A stretch of DNA of 64,000 nucleotides, taken from NCBI RefSeq assembly GCF_965137335.1, contig NZ_CBCRZD010000001.1; one strand, written 5' to 3'. This document shows positions 44,918 to 54,113 of the stretch, piece by piece; within the stretch, counting starts at the first letter, position 1, and every line of letters starts with the position of its first letter. The notes beneath the pieces were generated by a model. The model had not been told where the DNA came from and searched no databases. It was given only the letters and a program-made list of their open reading frames with translations. The translations under genes were made by a program, and so were the position numbers. The stretch is from Empedobacter stercoris. Its GTDB lineage: Bacteria > Bacteroidota > Bacteroidia > Flavobacteriales > Weeksellaceae.

Positions 44918-44925
44918 TACATTTG
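44918..44925 (+). promoter_or_regulatory. -7 promoter box of dnaN
   Basis: TACATTTG matches TAnnTTTG, 28 bases before the dnaN ATG; a purine-rich AAGGAAAGA lies between them. Confidence 0.5.
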
Positions 44926-44953
44926 TTAGATATTTTAAGGAAAGATTCTTCAT

Positions 44954-46072
44954 ATGAAATTTATTGTATCGAGCAACACGTTATTAAAAAATGTTAACTT
45001 AATCGGAGGAGTAATAAACTCTAATAATACTTTACCAATCCTTGATAATTTTTTATTCGAATTGGACGGTAGCCAATTAACGATCACAGGTTCTGATTTG
45101 GAAACGACTATTTCTACGACGTTAGAAGTTGAATCTAATGACAACGGAAAAATTGCTATTCCATCAAAAATCTTAACAGATACGTTGAAAACTTTTCCAG
45201 CTCAACCACTTACTTTTATCCAGAAAGAAGGAAATACGTTGGAAATTGTTTCAGAACAAGGAAATTATCAGTTAGCATTTGAAGACGCAAACGAATATCC
45301 ACAAACACCAGATATAGAAGATGCAAGTTCTACAACACTTAGTGCAAGCATTTTATCAGAAGCAATTATCAAAACAATTTTTGCAACTGGAAACGACGAA
45401 TTACGTCCTATTATGACGGGAGTTTTCTTCCAAGCAAGTGCAGATATTTTCCGTTTTGTTGCAACAGATGCCCATCGTTTGGTGAAATATACACGCAATG
45501 GTTTAGACAATTTACAAGCTGCAGATTATATAATGCCAAAAAAACCACTTAACTTATTGAAAAATATTTTAGGAGGAAATAATGACGATGTGATCATCGA
45601 ATATAACAATACAAATACACGTTTCTCTTTTCAGAATATCGTGCTTACTTGTCGTTTAATTGATGGTAAATATCCAAATTATGAAGCCGTAATTCCAAAA
45701 GAAAATCCAAACGTATTAACGATTAACAGAAATTTATTCTTAACATCATTAAAACGAGTGGCTATTTTCTCGAACAAAACTACCAATCAGGTTCGATTAA
45801 AATTAGTCGGAAATTCATTAACAATTTCTGCGGAAGATATCGATTTTGCAAACAAAGCAGAAGAAAGACTTCCTTGTGATTATAACGGAACTGACTTACA
45901 AATCGGTTTCAATTCTCGTTTCTTAATTGAAATGCTAAATAATTTACAATCAGAAGAAATAACATTAGAAATGTCTGAACCAAATCGCGCAGGAATCATC
46001 AAACCGGTTGATGGACTTGAGGATGGCGAAGAAATCTTAATGTTAGTTATGCCAGTTATGCTTAACGCATAA
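44954..46072 (+). CDS. dnaN: DNA polymerase III sliding clamp (beta subunit)
   Basis: 372 residues with the three-domain clamp layout; typical stretches are MKFIVSSNTLLKNVNLIGGVI, DLETTISTTLEV, RPIMTGVFFQ, FVATDAHRLVKY and the C-terminal end ILMLVMPVML. It tethers polymerase III to DNA. As usual in Bacteroidota it is not beside dnaA. pheT follows after 36 bp on the same strand. Confidence 0.97.
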   Translation: MKFIVSSNTLLKNVNLIGGVINSNNTLPILDNFLFELDGSQLTITGSDLETTISTTLEVESNDNGKIAIPSKILTDTLKTFPAQPLTFIQKEGNTLEIVSEQGNYQLAFEDANEYPQTPDIEDASSTTLSASILSEAIIKTIFATGNDELRPIMTGVFFQASADIFRFVATDAHRLVKYTRNGLDNLQAADYIMPKKPLNLLKNILGGNNDDVIIEYNNTNTRFSFQNIVLTCRLIDGKYPNYEAVIPKENPNVLTINRNLFLTSLKRVAIFSNKTTNQVRLKLVGNSLTISAEDIDFANKAEERLPCDYNGTDLQIGFNSRFLIEMLNNLQSEEITLEMSEPNRAGIIKPVDGLEDGEEILMLVMPVMLNA

Positions 46073-46108
46073 TGAACAAGAATACATAAAATTCATTTTT
46101 ACAATACA

Positions 46109-48538
46109 ATGAAAATTTCATACAATTGGCTAAAAACCTACATTGATACTAATATAACACTTGATGAAGTATCTGCTACACTAACAAGTACAGGTTTAGA
46201 AGTAGAAGGAGTAGAACAAGTAGGTGGCGCTAAAAATTACTTGGAAACTGTATTAGTTGGTAAAGTTTTATCAGCTGTACCTCATCCAAATGCAGATAAA
46301 TTAAAAGTTACTAAAATAGATTTAGGAGACGGAAAAGAAACACAAATTGTTTGTGGTGCTCCTAATGTTGCAGCAGGACAAAATGTACCTGTAGCAACTG
46401 TCGGAACAGTTTTACCTTCTCCAGATGGAGATTTTAAAATTAAGAAAGCTAAAATTCGTGGTGAAGAATCTTTTGGAATGATTTGTTCTGAAGTAGAATT
46501 AGGAATCGGTACTGATCATTCTGGGATTTTAGTTTTACCAGAAGAATTAAAACCAGGTACTTCTACATTTGATCTTTTCGGAAAAAATGATGAAATTGAC
46601 CATGAAATAGAAATTGGTTTAACACCAAATCGTGCAGATGCAATGTCTCATTTTGGTGTTGCTCGTGATTTACACGCAGCGCTTAAAACACGTAAAATTG
46701 ACTCTACCTTCAATACGTATAATGTATCTAATTATCCTACAACGGATTTAGGTCAAAACCCAATTTCTATCGAAGTAAAAGATACAGCAGCAGCACCGCG
46801 TTATGCTGGTGTTTACTTGAAAAATATAAAAGTTACCGAATCACCTGATTGGTTAAAAAATCGTTTGAAAGTCATTGGATTATCTCCAATTAACAATGTT
46901 GTGGACGTTACCAATTATATTTTACACGATTTAGGTCAACCTTTACATGCTTTTGATGCTGATAAAATTGAAGGAAATAAAATCATTGTTCAGAAATTAG
47001 CTGAAGGAACAAAATTCACTACTTTAGATGGCGTTGAGCGAACATTAAAAGGACACGAATTGATGATTTGCAACGAAAACAATCCAATGTGTATTGCGGG
47101 AGTTTTTGGAGGAAAAGATTCAGGCGTTTCTGAAACAACAACTTCTATTTTCTTAGAATCAGCTTATTTCGAGCCTGTAACAATTCGTAAAGGTGCAAAA
47201 GCACATGGATTGAATACAGATGCTTCTTTCCGTTTTGAACGTGGAATTGACCCTAATATCACAGTTGATGCATTGAAAAAAGCAGTGTTGATGTTAGTTG
47301 AAATTACAGGAGCAGAAATTGCTTCAAATATTGATGATATTTACGCAAATCCAATAGAAAACTTTAACGTAAAATTACGTTTAGGAAAAGTTGTCGAATT
47401 ATTAGGCGTTGAAATTCCTGAAGCTAAAATCAAAACAATTTTAGAGAACTTAGAAATCAAAATCTTATCAGAAAATGATGACGTTTTAAATTTAGAAGTT
47501 CCTGCTTATCGTGTAGATGTCTTACGTGATGTGGATTTGATCGAAGATATTTTGAGAATTTATGGGTATGACAACATCGAGATCCCTTCTAAATTCTCTT
47601 TTTCTTACGTTCCAAATCAAAAAGTTAGCCCAGATAAAATAGAAGATTTTATTGCACGTCAACTGATTTCTTTCGGATTTAATGAAGCGATGAATAACTC
47701 ATTAACGAAGAAAGAATACGAAGAAGTTTTCTTTTATCCAGAAGGAGAAAGTGTTGCCATGTTAAATCCGCTTTCAGCTGATTTAGCAGTTATGCGCCGT
47801 ACATTATTGAATGGATTATTAGAAAATGTAGCGTTCAACATTAACCGTCGTAATTCGGATGTTAAATTATTCGAATTCGGGAATGTTTACCGTAAAATTG
47901 ATGGTATTTATGAAGAAAATAAATGTTTAGGAATCGTTCTTTCAGGAAACTTTAATAGCGAATCTTGGACTGGAAATTTACGTAAAGCTTCATTTGCTGA
48001 TATAAAAGGATTAATCAAACAAATTTTTGTTCGATTAGATATTCAAGTAACGGATGAAGTGCCTGCAAAAGATGATAATTTCTTGGATGGGATTGAATTT
48101 ATTTCTGGTAAAAAATCATTAGGAAAGCTTGGAATCATCAACAAAAAATTAGCGAAAAAATTAGGTGTAAATCAAGATGTTTTCTTTGCTCAATTAAATT
48201 GGAATACAATGATTGCGTTAGCAAATAAACACGATTTAAAATACAAAGAAATTTCTAAATTTCCTGGTTCTCGTAGAGATTTAGCGTTGCTAATTGATTC
48301 TACTGTGAAGTACGAAGAACTTTTTAAAGCAGCGAAAGAAGTTAAAACAAACTTATTGAAAGCGGTTAATTTATTCGATGTTTACGAAGGTGATAAATTA
48401 CCTGCTGGTAAAAAATCATATGCGTTAAGTTTTATGATTCAAGACGAAAATAAAACATTGAGCGATCAAGAAATTGATGGTTTAATGAATAAATTAATCA
48501 AATTGTATCAAGAAAAATTCAACGCTGAGTTGAGATAA
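46109..48538 (+). CDS. pheT: Phenylalanine-tRNA ligase beta subunit
   Basis: 809 residues, full length. Domains in order: N-terminal B1 with the tRNA-binding fold (ETVLVGKVLSAVPHPNADKLKV, about 39-150), B3/B4 (GLTPNRADAMSHFGVARDL onwards), B5 (about 400-480), catalytic-like B6/B7, and the C-terminal anticodon-binding FDX-ACB domain (KFPGSRRDLALLIDSTVKYEEL). It pairs with PheS, whose gene is not in the window, to charge tRNA-Phe. A lipoprotein gene follows after 13 bp. Confidence 0.97.
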   Translation: MKISYNWLKTYIDTNITLDEVSATLTSTGLEVEGVEQVGGAKNYLETVLVGKVLSAVPHPNADKLKVTKIDLGDGKETQIVCGAPNVAAGQNVPVATVGTVLPSPDGDFKIKKAKIRGEESFGMICSEVELGIGTDHSGILVLPEELKPGTSTFDLFGKNDEIDHEIEIGLTPNRADAMSHFGVARDLHAALKTRKIDSTFNTYNVSNYPTTDLGQNPISIEVKDTAAAPRYAGVYLKNIKVTESPDWLKNRLKVIGLSPINNVVDVTNYILHDLGQPLHAFDADKIEGNKIIVQKLAEGTKFTTLDGVERTLKGHELMICNENNPMCIAGVFGGKDSGVSETTTSIFLESAYFEPVTIRKGAKAHGLNTDASFRFERGIDPNITVDALKKAVLMLVEITGAEIASNIDDIYANPIENFNVKLRLGKVVELLGVEIPEAKIKTILENLEIKILSENDDVLNLEVPAYRVDVLRDVDLIEDILRIYGYDNIEIPSKFSFSYVPNQKVSPDKIEDFIARQLISFGFNEAMNNSLTKKEYEEVFFYPEGESVAMLNPLSADLAVMRRTLLNGLLENVAFNINRRNSDVKLFEFGNVYRKIDGIYEENKCLGIVLSGNFNSESWTGNLRKASFADIKGLIKQIFVRLDIQVTDEVPAKDDNFLDGIEFISGKKSLGKLGIINKKLAKKLGVNQDVFFAQLNWNTMIALANKHDLKYKEISKFPGSRRDLALLIDSTVKYEELFKAAKEVKTNLLKAVNLFDVYEGDKLPAGKKSYALSFMIQDENKTLSDQEIDGLMNKLIKLYQEKFNAELR

Positions 48539-48551
48539 AATATTCCGAAAA

Positions 48552-48983
48552 ATGAAAAAGATTGTAACCCTAATTTCAGCAACTATCTTAATGAGTTTTG
48601 TAGCAACTTCATGTTCTACAACTAACACTGCAAGATTAAAATCAAAAGGAGATGTTTCGATTTCAAATCAAAACTGGTATTTGATGAATGACAATAATAT
48701 CGTAAAAGGTTTGTACGAAAAAGATGTGATGATACTAATTGACGAAGCGAATTCTACTGTAAGTGGATTTGCGGGTTGCAATAATTTCAATGCTTCTTTT
48801 ACAAAAGTTAGTGGCGTAACAAGCTTTGTAAATTTTTCTGAAACTAAAATGGCTTGTCCAAATTTAAAAGAAGAAAAAGCATTTTTATCGATGTTGAAAA
48901 ACGTAAACCGTTATGAAATTTCTGGAAAGGAATTACATCTTTACAAAGGCAATATTTTATTATTAAAATTTAAAACGATTTAG
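48552..48983 (+). CDS. META-domain lipoprotein
   Basis: 143 residues. The signal ends in a lipobox-like ATS-Cys21, so a lipid-anchored envelope protein is expected. The META domain (HslJ-like) is clear: NQNWYLMNDN opening, FAGCNNFNASF, FSETKMACPNLKEEKAFLSMLKNV. Function not defined; E. coli HslJ is linked to heat and novobiocin response. Close behind pheT and ended by the hairpin at 48998. Confidence 0.88.
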   Translation: MKKIVTLISATILMSFVATSCSTTNTARLKSKGDVSISNQNWYLMNDNNIVKGLYEKDVMILIDEANSTVSGFAGCNNFNASFTKVSGVTSFVNFSETKMACPNLKEEKAFLSMLKNVNRYEISGKELHLYKGNILLLKFKTI

Positions 48984-48997
48984 TTTTTTAGAAATAT

Positions 48998-49024
48998 AAG
49001 CTCCCAAATTTGGGAGCTTTTTTT
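48998..49024. terminator. Bidirectional terminator
   Basis: AAGCTCCCAAA and its complement form a 22-bp palindrome followed by a T-run on the plus strand, and it also closes the convergent AAA gene whose stop begins at 49023. Confidence 0.85.
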
Positions 49025-50408
49025 ATACTTCATTATTTTCTACTGAGGATTGATTTGTATTTAATTCAACTGATTCATCACTTTGTTTGAAACCAATTTT
49101 TGTGATTGGTATTTCTTTTGTCGTTAAATAAAACTCTAAATCTGCATTCAATTCAATCAAACGATGCGGAAAATCTTGTCCAACATTTTGCTTAGCCTCA
49201 TTCACAAAAATTGCACAATGTCTCAAATAATCTGGTGTTAATTTTGACTTTGCTTCCTGAAAAGCTGAAAACAAAACCTTTTCTGTCATCATAATATTTT
49301 TCGTTTCATCTTTTCTAAACAAAGCATACAAACGTTTTTTTAAGGATTGAGTAAAATCGATCAACATTGTATTAGAGAAAAGTTTCATCTCGGCAGCATA
49401 AGGAGTCCAAAAATCTTTGTTCAATGCATTTTGGTTTTTCAAAATAGTTAACAATGGAGAATCCAGGGCTAAATTAGCCGTTAAATGATGTAAAATCAAT
49501 TGAATTCGTTCATCTAAAGTTGGTGGAAAAATTGGAATATGCATATCAAAACGTCCTGGAGCTACAATTTCGTCGTTCAAACTTGCTAAAGATTCAACAG
49601 AACCTACGATCAAAAGTTCTTGTTTATTATTCTTCTGAATATGTCTCAAAACTGAATAAAATAAATCTATCATTTCTGGAGAAATACTGTTATCAGACGA
49701 AGAATGCAACAATTCATCAAACGAATCAATAAACAAAAGTGTATTGGGTTGATTCATTTTTTTCGAAAGAAAATCAGAAAATTTATTTTTCTTAGAATCA
49801 AAATTTCCAATTAAATAGTCGTTAAAAACATGTACAAAATCATAACCAATCATATCCGCTATTTTCTTTGCCCAATATATTTTTCCACTTCCTGGAGGTC
49901 CATATAAAACCATTCCTGCAGGTTTCGAAATCCCCCATCTTTCCACTTGATCTTTACTGATAAAAGGATCTAACATATCTGTTAAATAAAAATATAAATC
50001 GGTATAACCGACTAAACTTTTTACAGAAAAATCTTCACATTGAGGAAAAGCTTTTTCTATAAATGGATATTTTCCTCCAATGTAAGAATGTATCAAATAA
50101 CTTGAAACTCCAGTTTTCATTTGTTTAGCAACCTCAGCAGGAATTCCATTCGAAACAAAAAAATGAAGCACTTCTTCTTCTTTGGCTCCTATCGTTTTTG
50201 CGATTTCTTCTATTGTCTTTTCTTTCGAATGATCTTCAGCATATTTTTTCAAAAAATCAATATTCTTCTTGGAAAAATCAATAAATTCTTCAGTGACATT
50301 AAAATTTTCATCAATACAAAAACTCAAATCAATATTAAAATCATTGATGAAATTTTGTAAACTTCCTAAAGATATTTCGAGTTGATTGGATAAATCTTTT
50401 AGTTTCAT
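49023..50408 (-). CDS. AAA-family protein with altered Walker motifs
   Basis: 461 residues. The N-terminal ~100 residues are helical with a possible HTH (KLKDLSNQLEISLGSLQNFI; IEEIAKTIGAKEEEVLHFFV). The central AAA module has Walker A GPPGSGKI (170-177), where Ile177 stands in for the usual Thr/Ser, and Walker B LLFIDSFDEL, where Ser229 replaces the catalytic Glu. Sensor-like VGSVESLA and the Arg-containing APGRFDMHI are kept. It may bind ATP without normal hydrolysis. Substrate unknown; single-gene unit. Confidence 0.75.
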   Translation of the reverse strand: MKLKDLSNQLEISLGSLQNFINDFNIDLSFCIDENFNVTEEFIDFSKKNIDFLKKYAEDHSKEKTIEEIAKTIGAKEEEVLHFFVSNGIPAEVAKQMKTGVSSYLIHSYIGGKYPFIEKAFPQCEDFSVKSLVGYTDLYFYLTDMLDPFISKDQVERWGISKPAGMVLYGPPGSGKIYWAKKIADMIGYDFVHVFNDYLIGNFDSKKNKFSDFLSKKMNQPNTLLFIDSFDELLHSSSDNSISPEMIDLFYSVLRHIQKNNKQELLIVGSVESLASLNDEIVAPGRFDMHIPIFPPTLDERIQLILHHLTANLALDSPLLTILKNQNALNKDFWTPYAAEMKLFSNTMLIDFTQSLKKRLYALFRKDETKNIMMTEKVLFSAFQEAKSKLTPDYLRHCAIFVNEAKQNVGQDFPHRLIELNADLEFYLTTKEIPITKIGFKQSDESVELNTNQSSVENNEV

Positions 50409-50488
50409 TTTGTTGGTTTAAACTTATTTCCCTTAAAAATAAAGATTAATTCTCGAACAAGACAATTATTCATTCTAAACTTCTGTTA

Positions 50489-50515
50489 AACAAGAAAGCA
50501 CATCAAAAGATGTGC
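50489..50515 (-). terminator. Weak terminator after the OmpA-type gene
   Basis: On the minus strand GCACATC-TTTT-GATGTGC is followed by TTTCTTG. Seven-bp stem, poor T-run. Confidence 0.4.
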
Positions 50516-50546
50516 ATTCTAAATAAATATTTTGATTATTATCAAA

Positions 50547-51389
50547 TTAGTTTTTTGGAGCTTGTCCAATTAAATCCATAAATTGATCTAATTTAGGTAA
50601 GATAATAATTTGTGTACGACGATTTTGAGATTTACCTTCTGCTGTAGCGTTCGTAGTTAATGGGTTGTATTCTCCACGACCACCAGCTGTTAAACGTTTT
50701 CCATCTACACCGTATTGGTTTTGTAATGCTTGTACAACAGATGATGCACGTAAAGCAGATAAATCCCAGTTGTTACGGATGTTTGGTTTAGAAATTGGCA
50801 CATTATCTGTGTTACCTTCAATCAATACATCGTAGTCTTTATAATCATTGATGATTTTTGCAATTTTACTTAAAGTTTCTCCTGCAGCAGGTGAAATCTC
50901 ATAGCTACCAGATTTATATAACATATTATCTGCTAATGAAATATACACCACACCTTTTAATACTTTTACATCAACATCTTTTGCTTCGTTGCTTGATAAA
51001 GAACGAGTTAAGTTATTTGTTAAAACCATATTCAAACTATCTGATTTGCTTTTTGCATCAATCAAGTGTTTGATGTATTTATTCGATTGATTGATCTCGT
51101 TAACTAATTCAGACACATTTTTAGAACCACCATTAATACAATTTTTCAATTGCTCTTGTAATTGTTTAATTTGGTTTCTTTCACTCTGAACTGTGTTCTC
51201 GTATTGATCTTGATTAGCCTCGTAATTAGCTAATTTGGCTTTCGCTACAGCTAATTCTGTTTGACATCCTTGGTTCTCAGAATAAGCAGAATTGAATTTA
51301 TTTTGTAATTCATCATACTTCTTCTGACTCACACAACTAAATAAAGTTGAAGCAGCGATAACCGCTACTGGCAAAATTGAAACTTTCAT
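50547..51389 (-). CDS. OmpA-family lipoprotein
   Basis: 280 residues. Signal peptide with a lipobox (ASTLFSC19), then a coiled-coil region (about 25-140; QNKFNSAYSENQ ... NQIKQLQEQLKNC) and a C-terminal OmpA/MotB peptidoglycan-binding domain: IEGNTDNVPI, NWDLSALRASSVVQAL, RLTAGGRGEYNPL, NRRTQIIILPKLD. It should link outer membrane to peptidoglycan. Like Pal, but with a long coil, and with no Tol genes nearby. Confidence 0.9.
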   Translation of the reverse strand: MKVSILPVAVIAASTLFSCVSQKKYDELQNKFNSAYSENQGCQTELAVAKAKLANYEANQDQYENTVQSERNQIKQLQEQLKNCINGGSKNVSELVNEINQSNKYIKHLIDAKSKSDSLNMVLTNNLTRSLSSNEAKDVDVKVLKGVVYISLADNMLYKSGSYEISPAAGETLSKIAKIINDYKDYDVLIEGNTDNVPISKPNIRNNWDLSALRASSVVQALQNQYGVDGKRLTAGGRGEYNPLTTNATAEGKSQNRRTQIIILPKLDQFMDLIGQAPKN

Positions 51390-51477
51390 AATTATTTTTT
51401 TATTTCAGTTATACGAATATATGTTATTATTTTTTATTGGAACTAAATATTCCTCAAAAACCATGCTGTAAAAATAG

Positions 51478-51511
51478 AAAACTCCCACAATCGTAAGGTT
51501 GTAGGAGTTTT
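51478..51511 (-). terminator. Terminator of the BON-LysM gene
   Basis: On the minus strand AAAACTCCTACAA pairs with TTGTGGGAGTTTT (one U-G wobble) around an 8-base loop. Confidence 0.75.
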
Positions 51512-51536
51512 AATATCTTATCTAAACCCTATTCTA

Positions 51537-51992
51537 TTAATCCTGAGGGATATACAACACTTGACCTGGATAAATTTTATCTTCGTGTTTTAACATTGGT
51601 TTATTTGCTTCGAAAATTTTTGGATATTGCATTGGATCTCCATAAACTTGTTTGGCAATTTTAGATAAAGAATCTCCACTTTGCACAGTGTACATTGTTT
51701 TAGAAATATCTGGAATTTCAATTTTTAAAGGTGTTTTTAACGTTAATTGATCTTCTACTGCTTCTACTCCATCAATGTTTCCTGCTGTTGCTAAGATTTT
51801 TTGTTTTTCGTTGATATCCAGAACTTGTCCCGAAACCACAATTTTTTCTCCATCAGCAGAAAATGTAACTCCTGATAAATCAAAACCTTGTTTTGCTACT
51901 TGTTCTTTTACTTTAGCTGCTTTTTCTTCTGGAGTTTCCGCTCCTCCGAAGACTTTTTCTCCGGCATTTTTAATAAATGAAAATAATCCCAT
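51537..51992 (-). CDS. lysM: BON plus LysM domain protein (Kbp/YgaU-like)
   Basis: 151 residues. N-terminal MGLFSFIKNAGEKVFGG, BON domain (about 25-85; FSADGEKIVVSGQVLDINEKQKILA) and a C-terminal LysM domain (YTVQSGDSLSKIAKQVYGDPMQY ... KIYPGQVLYIPQD). Length and order match the E. coli potassium-binding protein Kbp. No signal peptide, again as in Kbp, so a cytoplasmic role is likely despite the LysM domain. Single gene with its own terminator. Confidence 0.92.
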   Translation of the reverse strand: MGLFSFIKNAGEKVFGGAETPEEKAAKVKEQVAKQGFDLSGVTFSADGEKIVVSGQVLDINEKQKILATAGNIDGVEAVEDQLTLKTPLKIEIPDISKTMYTVQSGDSLSKIAKQVYGDPMQYPKIFEANKPMLKHEDKIYPGQVLYIPQD

Positions 51993-52055
51993 AGTGAGTT
52001 GATTTTAATAATATTTATTTGTTGATTTTTAGTAAGTATACTATTTCTCTTACAA

Positions 52056-52895
52056 TTATCGTGCAATTGATGAATATTTCTTTTTCAAATTTTCGCTCAT
52101 CAATCGCTGTTGTTGAATTTGAGTTGTTAATTGATTAATCTTTGCATCAAGTCCTTTATCTTTATCCTCTTCTATTTGTATTTTTCCGTTCAATGAAACA
52201 ACTTGATCTTCAATTGTACGCAAAGCGTTTTCAGTTTTAATTTTTTTCTTCATCAATCCATCCATCATTTTATCATCAGATTCTCGTTCTAATTGATTCA
52301 CAACTAAATCCAATTTATCGCCTAAGGCTTGCTTTTTACTTTCTAATTTTAGAAGTGTATTACTATTTTTTAAATATGATTTGATCGAGCTTCCTTTCTT
52401 TATTTGCGCATCCGCATTCTCTTTTGTTAAACGAATCATATTTTCATTTGCTAATTTCAATTCAGTTCGTACACAACTTTGTTTTGTTTTGATGGCTAAA
52501 TCCTGTAATTGATTATAAATCAAATCAAATTCTGCAGAATTACTATTAAATGTCATTCCATTTTGATCTGTCAATGTATTAATCACAGTTGTTTTCCCAT
52601 TTTCTTCCTCCACTAAGCTAATAACTGATTTATACACATCTTGCGAATTCTTGAACTTGATATTATTGGCTTCATGCTTTTTAAGAAATCCTGAAGCTCC
52701 TTCTTTGTTTGTCACCCAATTTTCCCACGATTTTACAATCAAACTTTGAGCACAATTATCCGTCGAAAAAGCAAATGATTTTAAATCTTGTCCATTCATT
52801 TCATATTCTACTTCAAATAATCCTTCATCAGATTGTGCAAAAACAGCGACAGAGGTAATCAAAGTTGTAATGGCTAAAAGTAATGTTTTCATCAA
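52056..52895 (-). CDS. Unknown secreted coiled-coil protein
   Basis: 279 residues (278 if the second ATG is used). Signal peptide (MKTLLLAITTLITSVAVFAQ), an N-terminal globular part with two cysteines (DNCAQSL; QSCVRTEL), and a C-terminal Lys/Glu-rich coiled coil (KLDLVVNQLERESDDKMMDGLMKKKIKTENALRT split over several heptads). No family recognised. Probably periplasmic. No neighbour in the same transcript. Confidence 0.65.
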   Translation of the reverse strand: MMKTLLLAITTLITSVAVFAQSDEGLFEVEYEMNGQDLKSFAFSTDNCAQSLIVKSWENWVTNKEGASGFLKKHEANNIKFKNSQDVYKSVISLVEEENGKTTVINTLTDQNGMTFNSNSAEFDLIYNQLQDLAIKTKQSCVRTELKLANENMIRLTKENADAQIKKGSSIKSYLKNSNTLLKLESKKQALGDKLDLVVNQLERESDDKMMDGLMKKKIKTENALRTIEDQVVSLNGKIQIEEDKDKGLDAKINQLTTQIQQQRLMSENLKKKYSSIAR

Positions 52896-53020
52896 GTTTA
52901 TATTTTAAAGTTCTATTTACAATTATTTTACCCAATTTAGCAAATTATGAGCGTTTTTGAAAAGGTATTGTACAGATTTTTTAGAATGGTTAATTTTATC
53001 CAGAAATTAATCAAAACCCC

Positions 53021-54061
53021 ATGCAGACAAAAATTTTATTGATTTATACAGGTGGTACAATTGGAATGGCCAAAGACTATGGCGATCAATCTTTAAAACC
53101 TTTTAATTTTGATAATTTATTGAAGAGAATTCCAGAATTAAGCCTTTTGGACTGTTCTTTCGATTATCATAGTTTCGAAACGCCAATTGATTCTTCTGAT
53201 ATGAAACCGAAATATTGGATAGAAATTGCCGAAACAATTCAGCAAAATTACGAAAACTATGATGGTTTTGTTGTATTACATGGTACAGATACGATGGCGT
53301 ATACGGCATCTGCAATGAGTTTTATGATTGATAATCTTGAGAAACCAATCATTTTTACTGGTTCTCAATTACCAATTGGAGATTTGCGAACTGACGCCAA
53401 AGAAAATTTGATTACGTCTATTCAATTAGCATCGTTGAAAAAAGATAATCAACCAATCATCAAAGAAGTATGTGTGTATTTTGAGTACAAATTATTCCGT
53501 GCAAATAGAACAACTAAGATTAATGCAGAAAACTTTGATGCTTTCGAATCACCTAATTATCCAGTTATAGGAGTTTCTGGTGTTCATTTAGAAGTTAAAG
53601 AAGATTTATTGTTTAAAAATACAGTTACAGATCAACTTAGTATCAATAAAAATCTTAATGCTGATGTTGGTGTATTAAAGATTTTTCCTGGTATGAATCG
53701 CTCTTTTATCGAAAGTGTTTTGAAAGCGCCAAATATGAAAGCGTTTATTATTGAAGCTTTTGGAACTGGAAATATTTTCACTGACGATTGGTTCATCGAA
53801 TTATTAAAAGAACTTACCAATAATGAAATTCATCTCATCATCAATACGCAATGTGCAGGTGGAATGGTAGAACTTGGACGTTACGCAACAAGTGATGCTT
53901 TATTGAATATGGGTGCAATTTCGAGTTTTGATTTAACTATGGAAGCTGCTATTACAAAAGCGATTTACTTATTAGGACAAAACCTCTCGAAAGAAGAATT
54001 TAAAAAACAATACGAAACAAATCTGAAAGGAGAACTTCGTCATCATTTTTACAATGATTAA
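53021..54061 (+). CDS. ansA: Type I L-asparaginase
   Basis: 346 residues, normal. Hydrolyses asparagine to aspartate and ammonia. Catalytic Thr13 in YTGGTIGM and the second motif LHGTDTMAYTASAMSFM are intact, as is TGSQLPIGDLRTDAKENL. No signal peptide, so the cytoplasmic type I form. Single gene, closed by the hairpin at 54075. Confidence 0.95.
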   Translation: MQTKILLIYTGGTIGMAKDYGDQSLKPFNFDNLLKRIPELSLLDCSFDYHSFETPIDSSDMKPKYWIEIAETIQQNYENYDGFVVLHGTDTMAYTASAMSFMIDNLEKPIIFTGSQLPIGDLRTDAKENLITSIQLASLKKDNQPIIKEVCVYFEYKLFRANRTTKINAENFDAFESPNYPVIGVSGVHLEVKEDLLFKNTVTDQLSINKNLNADVGVLKIFPGMNRSFIESVLKAPNMKAFIIEAFGTGNIFTDDWFIELLKELTNNEIHLIINTQCAGGMVELGRYATSDALLNMGAISSFDLTMEAAITKAIYLLGQNLSKEEFKKQYETNLKGELRHHFYND

Positions 54062-54074
54062 TTTAAATGATATC

Positions 54075-54111
54075 AACATAAAAATCTCTACAAAGTAGAG
54101 ATTTTTATGTT
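54075..54111. terminator. Bidirectional terminator
   Basis: A perfect 17-bp stem (AACATAAAAATCTCTAC and complement) with a 3-base loop lies between converging ansA and the exporter gene. Confidence 0.92.
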
Positions 54112-54113
54112 CA

